Assembly (NCBI GenBank): GCA_030710605.1
Contig: CP092865.1
Location: forward strand, 29,048,190-29,112,189
Length of the DNA: 64,000 nucleotides
Reading direction: 5' to 3'
Origin: Cordylochernes scorpioides
Taxonomy: Eukaryota > Arthropoda > Arachnida > Pseudoscorpiones > Chernetidae
Position 1 is the first letter of the stretch, and the number at the start of each line of letters is the position of its first letter. Both the position numbers and the translations under genes were made by a program. This document shows positions 9,745 to 20,155 of the stretch, one piece after another. The notes below the pieces were generated by a model. It was not told where the DNA came from and ran no database searches. It was given only the letters and a program-made list of their open reading frames with translations.

Positions 9745-12700
9745 TTCCGGCGGATGGTTAGACTACAAGGACTAGTTGATATATTACATTCCTCGTCTTA
9801 CTAGAGTTCTTGTTCCTCTCTAGACCATCTACTATAGTACAAGTCAGACAATTCCCGGCGGGATGGTAGACTACAAGGACTAGTTGATATCTATATTTCT
9901 CGTCTTACTAGAGTTCTTGTTCCTCTCTAGACCATCTACTATAGTACAAGTCAGACAATTCCCGTCGGGAATGGTAGACTACAAGGACTAGTTGATATCT
10001 ACATTCTCGTCTTACTAGAGTTCTTGTTCCTCTCTAGACCATCTACTATAGTACAAGTCAGACAATTCCCGGCGGGAATGGTAGACTACAAGGACTAGTT
10101 GATATCTACATTCCTCGTCTTACTAGAGTTCTTGTTCCTCTCTACACCATCTACTATAGTACAAGTCAGACAATTCCGGCGGGAATGGTAGACTACAAGG
10201 ACTAGTTGATATCTACATTCCTCGTCTTACTAGAGTTCTTGTACCTCTCTAGACCATCTACTATAGTACAAGTCAGACAATTCCCGGCGGGAATGGTAGA
10301 CTACAAGGACTAGTTGATATCTACATTCCTCGTCTTAATAGAGTTCTTGTTTCTCTCTAGACCATCTACTATAGTACAAGTCAGACAATTCCCGGCGGGA
10401 ATGGTAGACTACAAGGACTAGTTGATATCTACATTCCTCGTCTTACTAGAGTTCTTGTACCTCTCTAGACCATCTACTATAGTACAAGTCAGACAATTCC
10501 CGGCGGGAATGGTAGACTACAAGGACTAGTTGATATCTACATTCCTCATCTTACTAGAGTTCTTGTTCCTCTCTAGACCATCTACTATAGTACAAGTAAG
10601 ACAATTCCCGGCGGGAATGGTAGACTACAAGGACTAGTTGATATCTACATTCCTCGTCTTACTAGAGTTCTTGTTCCTCTCTAGACCATCTACTATAGTA
10701 CAAGTCAGACAATTCCCGGCGGGAATGTAGACTACAAGGACTAGTTGATATCTACATTCCTCGTCTTACTAGAGTTCTTGTTCTCTCTAGACCATCTACT
10801 ATAGTACAAGTCAGACAATTCCCGGCGGGAATGGTAGACTACAAGGACTAGTTGATATCTACATTCCTCGTCTTACTAGAGTTCTTGTTCCTCTCTAGAC
10901 CATCTACTATAGTACAAGTCAGACAATTCCCGGCGGGAATGGTAGACTACAAGGACTAGTTGATATCTACATTCCTCGTCTTACTAGAGTTCTTGTTCCT
11001 CTCTAGACCATCTACTATAGTACAAGTCAGACAATTCCCGGCGGGAATGGTAGACTACAAGGACTGGTTGATATCTACATTCCTCGTCTTACTAGAGTTC
11101 TTGTACCTCTCTATTCCATCTACTATAGTACAAGTCAGACAATTCCCGGCGGGAATGGTAGACTACAAGGACTAGTTGATATCTACATTCCTCGTCTTAA
11201 TAGAGTTCTTGTTCCTCTCTAGACATCTACTATAGTACAAGTCAGACAATTCCCGGCGGGAATGGTAGACTACAAGGACTAGTTGATATCTACATTCCTC
11301 GTCTTACTAGAGTTCTTGTACCTCTCTAGACCATCTACTATAGTACAAGTCAGACAATTCCGGCGGGAATGGTAGACTACAAGGACTAGTTGATATCTAC
11401 ATTCCTCGTCTTACTAGAGTTCTTGTTCCTCTCTAGACCATCTACTATAGTACAAGTCAGACAATTCCCGGCGGGAATGGTAGACTACAAGGAATAGTTG
11501 ATATCTACATTCCTCGTCTTACTAGAGTTCTTGTTCCTCTCTAGACCATCTACTATAGTACAAGTCAGACAATTCCCGGCGGGAATGGTAGACTACAAGG
11601 ACTAGTTGATATCTACATTCCTCGTCTTACTAGAGTTCTTGTTCCTCTCTAGACCATCTACTATAGTACAAGTCAGACAATTCCCGGCGGGAATGGTAGA
11701 CTACAAGGACTAGTTGATATCTACATTCCTCGTCTTACTAGAGTTCTTGTTCCTCTCTAGACCATCTACTATAGTACAAGTCAGACAATTCCCCGGCGGG
11801 AATGGTAGACTACAAGGACTAGGTTGATATCTACATTCCTCATCTTACTAGAGTTCTTGTTCCTCTCTAGACCATCTACTATAGTACAAGTCAGACAATT
11901 CCCGGCGGGAATGGTAGACTACAAGGACTAGTTGATATCTACATTCCTCGTCTTAATAGAGTTCTTGTACCTCTCTAGACCATCTACTATAGTACAAGTC
12001 AGACAATTCCCGGCGGGAATGGTAGACTACAAGGACTAGTTGATATCTACATTCCTCGTCTTACTAGAGTTCTTGTTCCTCTCTAGACCATCTACTATAG
12101 TACAAGTCAGACAATTCCCGGCGGGAATGGTAGACTACAAGGACTAGTTGATATCTACATTCCTCATCTTACTAGAGTTCTTGTACCTCTCTAGACCATC
12201 TACTATAGTACAAGTCAGACAATTCCCGGCGGGAATGGTAGACTACAAGGACTGGTTGATATCTACATTCCTCATCTTACTAGAGTTCTTGTACCTCTCT
12301 AGACCATCTACTATAGTACAAGTCAGACAATTCCCGGCGGGAATGGTAGACTACAAGGACTAGTTGATATCTACATTCCTCGTCTTACTAGAGTTCTTGT
12401 TCCTCTCTAGACCATCTACTATAGTAACAAGTCAGACAATTCCCGGCGGGAATGGTAGACTACAAGGACTAGTTGATATCTACATTCCTCGTCTTACTAG
12501 AGTTCTTGTTCCTCTCTAGACCATCTACTATAGTACAAGTCAGACAATTCCCGGCGGGAATGGTAGACTACAAGGACTAGTTGATATCTACATTCCTCGT
12601 CTTACTAGAGTTCTTGTTCCTCTCTAGACCATCTACTATAGTACAAGTCAGACAATTCCCGGCGGGAATGGTAGACTACAAGGACTAGTTGATATCTACA

Positions 12701-13193
12701 TTCCTCGTCTCTTACTAGAGTTCTTGTTCCTCTCTAGACCATCTACTATAGTACAAGTCAGACAATTCCCGGCGGGAATGGTAGACTACAAGGACTAGTT
12801 GATATCTACATTCCTCGTCTTACTAGAGTTCTTGTTCCTCTCTAGACCATCTACTATAGTACAAGTCAGACAATTCCCGGCGGGAATGGTAGACTACAAG
12901 GACTGGTTGATATCTACATTCCTCGTCTTACTAGAGTTCTTGTACCTCTCTATTCCATCTACTATAGTACAAGTCAGACAATTCCCGGCGGGAATGGTAG
13001 ACTACAAGGACTAGTTGATATCTACATTCCTCGTCTTAATAGAGTTCTTGTACCTCTCTAGACCATCTACTATAGTACAAGTCAGACAATTCCCGGCGGG
13101 AATGGTAGACTACAAGGACTAGTTGATATCTACATTCCTCGTCTTAATAGAGTTCTTGTACCTCTCTAGACCATCTACTATTGTACAAGTCAG
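9745..13193. repeat. 108-bp tandem satellite array
   Basis: About 32 head-to-tail copies of a 108-bp unit run from the gap, for example ACTAGTTGATATCTACATTC ... CTATAGTACAAGTCAG, and each contains the 13-bp near-palindrome TTCCCGGCGGGAA. Copies differ by single substitutions (CTTACT/CTTAAT, TTGTTC/TTGTAC) and rare one-base indels, so the array is homogenised. The period is 36 codons, so one frame stays open within units, but most copies carry TAG at ACTAGTTG. I do not treat it as coding. Confidence 0.95.
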
Positions 13194-13888
13194 AGCGGGG
13201 AAGAAGTTTTTCCCGCCCTCTACAATCACTCTAGAGGGGAGTGAGTGTTGAGGCGTCTCTGCGTGTTGTCCTCCGTAGGGGTGCCACTGACTGACGTCCA
13301 GTGAAGCTGTAAGCTGGCCGTCTTTCCTTGGTTGTCTGAGGCGAGGCACACGTGTCTTGAAACTCTTGGGTCTTCGCTCTGTGTGTGCGTCATTGGGAGC
13401 GCCCTTGCCGTGCGCGAAAATTGCACCAGGGCTAGGCCTGGTGTTGAAAAACCAAGGGGTGCACACAGTAGTACCACCCCCCCGCCTCCGCGTTGGTTCT
13501 CCGCGTCAACCTCAGAACCTCAGAGGTCCTTGATTCGACGGCAGATTCAGGCAGTACTGGGAACTAAGGGTTCGAGGGCTAAAGGGGGGGGGGGGAGTCC
13601 TATTGGAGCGTAGGACGGGTTCTTCTAAGTCCGACGAGAGGGCTCGGTCAGCAACCTTGCCAATGACTCTCGATGACGCCTGTGGGTGAGTGGTCAACCC
13701 CACAGAGCCAGACCATAATGGCGGGCGCGAGGGGCCTACCAATGGCCGCTCGGTGCATGGAGAATGCATCATTCCTTCTGGCTGTGTGTGGATCTAGATT
13801 TCAGCGAAAGCCTGGGATGCAAGGGCCGCTGTTGAGCCTATATCATCCCTGGCTCAGTCTGTGATTGAGCCGAATTTCTATTCTATTC
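13194..13888 (+). mobile_element. 695-bp retroposon inserted in the satellite
   Basis: The satellite is interrupted by unrelated, GC-richer sequence flanked on both sides by TGTACAAGTCAG (13182-13193 and 13889-13900), a 12-bp target duplication. The insert starts AGCGGGGAAGAAG and ends in a short TTCTATTCTATTC repeat, the tail type of some non-LTR elements. No reverse-transcriptase frame is present. It may be a SINE or an internally deleted LINE; I cannot place the family. Confidence 0.65.
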
Positions 13889-14048
13889 TGTACAAGTCAG
13901 ACAATTCCCGGCGGGAATGGTAGACTACAAGGACTAGTTGATATCTACATTCCTCGTCTTACTAGAGTTCTTGTACCTCTCTAGACCATCTACTATAGTA
14001 CAAGTCAGACAATTCCCGGCGGGAATGGTAGACTACAAGGACTAGTTG
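13889..14048. repeat. 108-bp satellite, distal copies
   Basis: About 1.5 more units of the same satellite continue after the 695-bp insertion and end at GGACTAGTTGACGG. Confidence 0.9.
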
Positions 14049-14256
14049 ACGGCTAGCAGTGAATCAGGAAGGAAACCATTGATATGTGGTTAAGCTTTTA
14101 ATTCCAAATAACAAGGACGTTTGCCACCTGAAACATGGGAAGGGTAAAAAAAGTTCTATCATCTATATCTACTTTAAGCAATAAATACATGCTGTATTGT
14201 AAAGCGACAATTGAAATTATCCCGCTGTACGCGAACAACATAAACATAAACAATAG

Positions 14257-14449
14257 TCAAAATTGGAAACTATTATAGACGCGTATGATCCATTCTTAGA
14301 AATAAACAATTTAAACTGGCGAAACCACTGGGAGGGTTCATAACTGATGAGCCAGGCCCTCCCATTAATTTTTCCATTTCAGTAAGAGCGGCAGAAATAG
14401 TTTATTTTCAAAAAGAATCATACGCGTCTATAATAGTTTCCCATTTTGA
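14257..14449. repeat. Palindromic element (family shared with 35340-35590)
   Basis: The arms carry AACTATTATAGACGCGTATG and its near-complement CATACGCGTCTATAATAGTT. The centre contains GAAACC, then GGGAGGGTT, then CTGATGAGCCAGG. A second copy at 35340-35590 has the same centre and different outer arms. No coding content is seen. Confidence 0.6.
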
Positions 14450-14750
14450 TAACAGATGGCGCGCTAATGCATCATAATGAACAATAGTGTAACTTTGTTG
14501 ATGGCTAAACTATCTATCATAAAAATATAACCTTATTTTGCTTCAGGTCTCCCACAGAATATTTTTCAAAACACACTTTCTTTTATATAAATAAAAATAA
14601 ACTGGTACTTGGTTCGGGCTGTTAGTCCTTGTCAACGTGGTGTAGGCTTAACCTAAGCAATCCATCAAGGTGCTCTTAGTGTGCTCCTTGATGAATCCGT
14701 TAAATGGCAAATTAGACCAATGTGTGTGGGAATTCGAAAAACAGAACATA
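14450..14750. repeat. Decayed ribozyme-unit remnant
   Basis: It starts with AGATGGCGCG, a motif shared by the ribozyme units. Near 14610-14660 the minus strand reads CCACG-TTGACAA-GGACTAACAGCCC-GAACC, which is a hammerhead core with several critical bases changed. I read it as an inactive relative of families B and C. Confidence 0.5.
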
Positions 14751-15087
14751 TAATGTTTTGTAAATAAAGAGAAAATCTACATATATATATATATAATTTA
14801 TGTAAATGTTAGAAATAAAGACAATTGTGATCCTATAAATCATAAAAGAGTTATAAATATGTATTCCAATTTAATATTATAATTTTAATTATATATATGA
14901 AAAAATAAATAAATAAAAAGGTCAGGTGTTGATATTATAAATAAAAAAAGGCAATCCTGACCAGGAGCACATGTGTTTTTCAGAAGGCAGAGCGCCATCT
15001 GGTGGAACAGAAATCAACTAAAAATTGATTTAGTCTGTTCCCTGAAATTTGGTCAACCCAATTTCTTGATAAATCAAGAAAAGCCAT

Positions 15088-15127
15088 CCACGAACGCGTT
15101 TCGCGCTGTTGGCGCTCGTCAGCGTGG
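15088..15127 (-). ncRNA. Hammerhead ribozyme, family C left copy
   Basis: Minus strand: CCACG, CTGACGA, stem II GCGC-CAACA-GCGC, GAAA, palindromic stem III ACGCGT, triplet GTT, CGTGG. Compared with family B, one base pair of stem II is exchanged (GGGC/GCCC to GCGC/GCGC), so pairing is kept. Confidence 0.8.
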
Positions 15128-15382
15128 AGTAGGCTGTACCACTGCGGCCAAAAATATTTTTGGTCCCAGTGGCTTCTTGAGAAACCAAGAAATGGGTATT
15201 TAAGGCCAAACTTGCGTAAATATTAATTTAATATCAACATCTGACCTTTTTATTATTTTTTTCTATTGTTTTTACATGTGCTAAGTGTATTTACGCAAGT
15301 TTGGCCTTAAATACCCATTTCTTGGTTTTTCAAGAAGCCTCTGGGACCATAAATCTTTTTGGCCGCAGTGGTACAGCCTACT

Positions 15383-15422
15383 CCACGCTGACGAGCGCCA
15401 ACTGCGCGAAACGCGTTCGTGG
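15383..15422 (+). ncRNA. Hammerhead ribozyme, family C right copy
   Basis: Plus strand: CCACG, CTGACGA at 15388-15394, GCGC-CAACT-GCGC, GAAACGCGTT, CGTGG. Only the stem II loop differs from the left copy, which is where change is tolerated. Confidence 0.8.
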
Positions 15423-15917
15423 ATGGCTTTTCTTGATTTATCAAGATATTGGGTTGACCAAATATCAGGGAACAGGCTAAATCAATGTTTAATTGATTTC
15501 TGTTCCACCACAGATGGCGCTCTGCCTTCTTAAAGGACATGTGCTCTTGGTCAGGATATGCCTTTTTTATTTTAAATTATATATATCTAATGAAACATTA
15601 TCTCGCCACAGATGCGGCAATATAAGGCGAGGCTATCTGAACCGAAATAATATCCTATACAACGCTGGCCAATTCAGCCATGTTGATCTATCCAAAACAC
15701 GCTAGATACGGGCATTGTTGTTTGTTGTAAGGTTCTAGCCTACCAACACTAGCTGTACCTTTCTTTCATAAAGCCCATTTAAACCGTTAGCCAGAACATG
15801 TGGCTCCATCTGTATGTCATTAATTGAACTATTTTGCCCTGTACTATGTTTAAAATATTCAGAACAATTTTGACCTTTTTTTAAAGAAGATTTTTTTAAA
15901 TTAACATATTTATTTAA

Positions 15918-16260
15918 AGAAAAAAGGCATTTCCTTATCGTGCAACCTAAAGTTGCTGATTGCTTGCGCCATTTGTCGGAATAAATATCAACTATTCGTT
16001 GATTTTTCTAATTATTCCAGAATTTTCCAAATACCCATTCTTAATTAATCAAGAAAAGCTAACCACGGACGCGTTTCGGGCTGTTGGCCCTCGTCAGCGT
16101 GATGTAAGCTGTAGATCAAATCAATGAATGTTATTCAGACAGATGGCACAAGTCATTAGCAACTTCAGTTGCACGATAAAGAGATGCCTTTTTTTTTCTT
16201 AATTTATCTACCTTATCTCAGTACAATATCACTTTTGTACTATTTTTTCACATATTTATT
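15918..16260. mobile_element. Ribozyme-bearing unit, family B variant, with inverted end
   Basis: It is homologous to the 4.2-5.3 kb array (TTCCTTATCGTGCAAC, then CGGAATAAATATCAACTATT). One direct unit is followed from about 16136 by a partial inverted copy ending in TTTGTACTATTTTTTCAC. Divergence from the other copies shows it is an older insertion. Confidence 0.7.
16063..16102 (-). ncRNA. Hammerhead ribozyme, family B variant
   Basis: Minus strand: TCACG, CTGACGA, GGGC-CAACA-GCCC, GAAACGCGTC, CGTGG. The outermost stem I pair has become a U-G wobble and the core N is C in place of T; both changes keep a functional core. Confidence 0.8.
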
Positions 16261-16708
16261 TCAGTTAGCTCTTTAAAATATTATCTGTTATTAATTGACC
16301 TTTTTATCATTCCCAATAATAAAGGATTAAAAAATTACACTGGTCAACAACATTTTTGCCCTAGAGAACCTAATGGTGTTTCTAGTGTAACTTTTCATGC
16401 TGATCTCAAAAATCTAATCACCCACGGGTTTTGCGTGAGCCTTTTTTTGGTATTGGGATAAATGCAGCAAAAAATGCAAAAATTATTACGTAAGCATTTT
16501 TGCATAAACCTTATTAAATTACACTGGTTTATCAGAAATATTTTTCTTTGTCCCAAAAGAAACAGCATCTTATCTAAATTTAACTCTTTGTGCTGATTCC
16601 AAATATACCATTAGTTTTTTTCTATCACGCAAGATTTTTGAGATTCTACTACTTGAAATTTGGAAATGTTTTTAATATATTGGCCTATATGAACGAAATA
16701 TATTTAAT

Positions 16709-18240
16709 TTATTGAAAAGTAGTGACAGTGGATTTTCTTCTATACTTTGCTTTTGGTACATCCTTCTTGAGTGTCCAGCAGTAGTCAGCAAGCATACCGG
16801 GACTCCATTTACCTTGGTACCGCTTCTCCATACTTGATATATCTTGATGAAACCTCTCACCATGCTCATCGCTAACTTCACCAAGATTGTCTTGAAAGAA
16901 ATCCAGATGTGAATGCAGGAAATGGATCTTGAGAGACATGTTACATCCCAGTGCCTTGTAGGAAAGCAACAGATCATTAACTATGTATCGGTAATTTTCA
17001 ACCTTGACACTTCCTAAGAAGTTCTTGCAAACGTTTCTAAAGGAATTCCATGCTGCTGCTTCAACTTCATTTAAACTATTTTGAAAATTTCCATCCTGCA
17101 GCAATTCTCGAATTTGAGGTCCAACGAAAATGCCTTCTTTAATTTTCGCATCACTTAAGCTAGAACATTTTTGTTTTAGGTAGGCAAATCCACTGGCATT
17201 TCGATCCATTGCCTTGACAAAGTTCTTTATTAATCCCAGTTTAATATGTAATGGTGGCAAGTAAATATTTTCTGAATAGATCAGGGGAGGATTCACAATA
17301 TTTTTATGTCCCGGAGTAAAGATTTCACGGTTTGGCCAGCTTTTTATAATGTAATGCCTTTCCCTATCTCTTCAATCCCACTCACACAGAAAACAACATT
17401 TTTTTTTATATCCAAGCTGTAATCCACGCAAGATGGCAATTACTTTCGAATAGCTGCATATTTTCCAAACCCGTATCTTTCATATTCTAACTTTTTCAAG
17501 AGCAGTTTAATGTTTTCGTAAGTCTCTTTCATGTTGGATGCATGTGCTATTGGCACTGATGGGAACTTATTTCCGTTGTGAAGGAGAACAGTTTTCAAAC
17601 TAACTTTTTAAGAATCAACGAATAAACACCACTCTTCTGTATCATAGTCATGACCAAGCGCTTCCATTAGACTAACAACATCATTGCAATATACTAAATC
17701 ATTCTTTTGTGAAAAGAAGTTTTGAAATTCATCTTGGCGCTTGCGAAAAAAAGCATACTTTTGTGCCTTTATGCAGCAGATTCAAGCCTTTTAACCTAGA
17801 ACCTAAAAGTGCCCTCTTGTTTTGGATAAATCTAAATCACGTACGAGGTCGTTCAAATCTCCTTGGGTTAACAAATGAGGTTCAGATAAAGCACCTGCTT
17901 CAAAATTTGTGTCATCCGCCTGTTGCTCTCGTCTATCTGAATCGTCGTCACTAAATATTACATTTTCAGGAGGCTGTGGCACAGGTAAAATATCACTATG
18001 AGGAACCGGTCTCATAGCAGAAGGCAAATCTGGATATTCAACTGTATGTCTTGATTTGGATGTAATACCTGTAGTCTTTGTCAAACAAAAATAACAGTCT
18101 GAAGAATGGTCTTTAGGTTTCCTCCATATCATTGGAACCGCAAAAGGCAAATGACGTTCACCTTTAATCCACCCTGTAAGACGTCGGGCACAAATTTCAC
18201 AACAAAGATGAGGAGCCCAAGATGAGCGGTGTAAAGTTTC
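16709..18240 (-). pseudogene. Decayed transposon-associated protein (CCEICARRL...YQGKW family)
   Basis: Reading on the minus strand, I find an N-terminal part with zinc-binding-like CCEICARRL and then DCYFCLTK, the stretch EPHLLTQGDLNDLVRDLDLS, and a C-terminal part of 195 residues (17296 to 16709) with LPPLHIKLGLIKNFVKAMDR, FLHSHLDFF, DEHGERFHQD and YQGKWSPGMLADYCW. I recognise these as blocks of a repeat family often annotated as uncharacterised proteins in arthropods and cnidarians. Several stops and frameshifts between about 17300 and 17800 break it. Its place between the inverted ends suggests it is the element's own gene, perhaps its transposase. No catalytic residues can be assigned. 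Confidence 0.6.
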
Positions 18241-18736
18241 GCCTTTGAACTTTGAAAGTTAATTCCCCACAAATGTAATAGAAAATATCAGGAATATTAA
18301 TTCAACGCCTCGGCATATTGACACAGTCTAGTGCACACGATTTATAAAATCAAATCGATAGAGAAGAATAAACTGATCACTTCACATTTACCTGTCACTT
18401 CTGATGCAAGTCTATTAAACACAAATCGTTAGGTTCAATTTTAATATATATATTAAAACTGTTATTCAGCAAATAGCATTCCAGAGCTTGTCGTTATTTT
18501 TGAGTTGAAAGCAAAACAGATTTCATTAGAAAATAAACATATTTAATTAAAAATTCAATAATTTGTTATTTAAATTAATATTTATGATTCTTAAAGAGCA
18601 AAAATTAATTAATAACAAATAAAATGAAACTTTTGGCTCCACATATCAACTCTTCTTTGTCAAAAATAAAGCGCTAGCTAATGTAATGATGTTTACTTAA
18701 AAATGCTTACGTAACATTTTCTGCATTATTATTGTA

Positions 18737-20155
18737 CACTGCGTGACATTAAAAATGGAACACCAAGAAATAGTGCCCAGAAAGTGACGAAACTCGGCAG
18801 ACAGAGAGAGACAGGGACGAACAATAAGTGATCTTTATTTCAAAATGATAGTCATAATACAGAGCGAGAACGGCGTCGGCTTAGTAGCAAGTAGGACCAC
18901 CGCGGACGGCGATGCACGCAACAATACGTCTAGGTAGAGAGTCAATCAGAGTACGGATGGCGTCCTGAGGGATGGCTCTCCATTCCCTCTCAACCATTTG
19001 CCACAGTTCGTCTTCTGAACGCGGCTGTGGCAAGGCATGCAAACGGCGTCCAATGATGTCCCAGACGTGCTCGATTGGAGAGAGATCAGGAGAGTACGGT
19101 GGCCAGGGAAGCATCTGTACATCTTGCAGAGCTTGTTGGCTAATGCGAGCAGTGTGCGGTCGGGCGTTATCCTGCTGATAAAGGGCATTGGGTACCCCCT
19201 GAAGGTAGGGGAGTGTCACCGGTCGCAGCACATCATCAACGTATCGTTGGGCCGTCATAGTGCCCTGAATACGAAGTAAAGGTGACCTGGAATCATACGC
19301 GATTGCGCCCCAAACCATGATTCCACGTTGTCGCACGGTGGGGCGTTCCACAATTGCTGCCGGATTGGACCTTTCTCCACGTCGACGCCACACGCGTACA
19401 CGGCGACTATCACTGGACAAGCAGAAACGCGACTCATCTGAGAACACGACCCTGTGCCATTCCGTCATCCACGTCGATCTAGCCCGGCACCATTCCAAAC
19501 GTTGGCGCCTATTCGGTGGGGTCAATGGCAGTCTTCTTAGCGGACGGCATGAGTGCAAGCCATTAGCAACCAATCGACGGTAAATGGTTCTGGTCGAGAT
19601 GGAATGATCTAGGGTGTCTTGCACATGTTGCAGGATGGCGGTACAAGTGGCTTGTGGGGCCGCCACTGCTTGTCGAAGGATACGCCGATCCACACGTGCT
19701 GACGTCATTCTGGTTGCACCGGCATTCCAATAAATTGCCACATTTCCTTGTTCCAACCATCTTCTCCACAGTCGGTGCACCGTGGACGCACCAAGGTGTG
19801 TATCAGCTGCGATTTGACGTATGGACCAACCTGCCCTTTTCAGTCCGATCACCATGCCCCTCGTAAAAGCGTCTGTCTGCTTGAACTGCCTCCGTTTACG
19901 ATGACCTGGCATTCTCTGTTATTACACGTGTCTTTTGACACAAGAACAAAATTTCTACAATGATTTTCCTTGAAGAAATAACGACACGAATACTGTCCTT
20001 TCTGCAAGTTCCTTCTCTTATATCTTACTCCATGTGCGCATGAGAGCTGCGCATTTTACATCATTTGCATAACTCGGTTAGGCGCGTCTACCCTGAAATT
20101 TGCATAATTTTCTGGCCACTATTTCTTGGTGTTCCATTTTCAATGTCACGCAGTG
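18737..20155 (-). mobile_element. Complete Tc1-like transposon
   Basis: The termini are CACTGCGTGACATT with AATGGAACACCAAGAAATAG following at both ends in mirror image; they differ at only a few positions. TA flanks both sides (18735-18736 and 20156-20157). The 1,419-bp element holds one uninterrupted transposase gene and is nested in the CACTGG-ended transposon. The close match of the inverted repeats and the open frame point to a recent insertion. Confidence 0.9.
18881..19912 (-). CDS. Tc1/mariner-superfamily transposase, apparently intact
   Basis: This 343-residue DDE/D transposase would act in the nucleus by cutting and pasting the element at TA sites. Residues 1-125 hold two helix-turn-helix DNA-binding regions, with an arginine-rich start and the motifs SIRQIAADTHLGASTVHRLW and STRTIYRRL. 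The catalytic motifs are FSDESRF (D159), YQQDNARPHTA (D248) and SPDLSPIEHVWD (E281). By direct count 32 residues separate D248 from E281, while classical Tc1 proteins have 34; the two missing residues lie in the segment before LPWPPYSPD. Length and motif order are otherwise normal for Tc1-like proteins, and no stop or frameshift is present. The gene fills most of the element, with terminal repeats on both sides. Whether the shortened spacing still allows catalysis cannot be told from sequence. Confidence 0.9.
   Translation of the reverse strand: MPGHRKRRQFKQTDAFTRGMVIGLKRAGWSIRQIAADTHLGASTVHRLWRRWLEQGNVAIYWNAGATRMTSARVDRRILRQAVAAPQATCTAILQHVQDTLDHSISTRTIYRRLVANGLHSCRPLRRLPLTPPNRRQRLEWCRARSTWMTEWHRVVFSDESRFCLSSDSRRVRVWRRRGERSNPAAIVERPTVRQRGIMVWGAIAYDSRSPLLRIQGTMTAQRYVDDVLRPVTLPYLQGVPNALYQQDNARPHTARISQQALQDVQMLPWPPYSPDLSPIEHVWDIIGRRLHALPQPRSEDELWQMVEREWRAIPQDAIRTLIDSLPRRIVACIAVRGGPTCY

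Larger units (their letters stand above)
14950..15575. mobile_element. Ribozyme-bearing inverted pair, family C
   Basis: Two units of about 270 bp face each other (14950-15220 and 15290-15575) around an AT-rich spacer of about 70 bp. They share GCAGAGCGCCATCT and GGTACAGCCTACTCCACG in mirror image. Each carries one hammerhead core, on opposite strands. No protein is encoded, and I could not confirm a target duplication. Confidence 0.75.

Noticed and set aside
10960..13014. 71-codon frames in the satellite
   Set aside because: They exist only where TAG has changed to TGG in one copy; the 108-bp period keeps the frame by chance.
13332..13864. GC-rich open frames in the 695-bp insertion
   Set aside because: Overlapping frames on both strands without domains; explained by GC content.
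9745..14048. CRISPR-like repeat array
   Set aside because: The whole 108-bp unit is repeated with no unique spacers, and the genome is eukaryotic.
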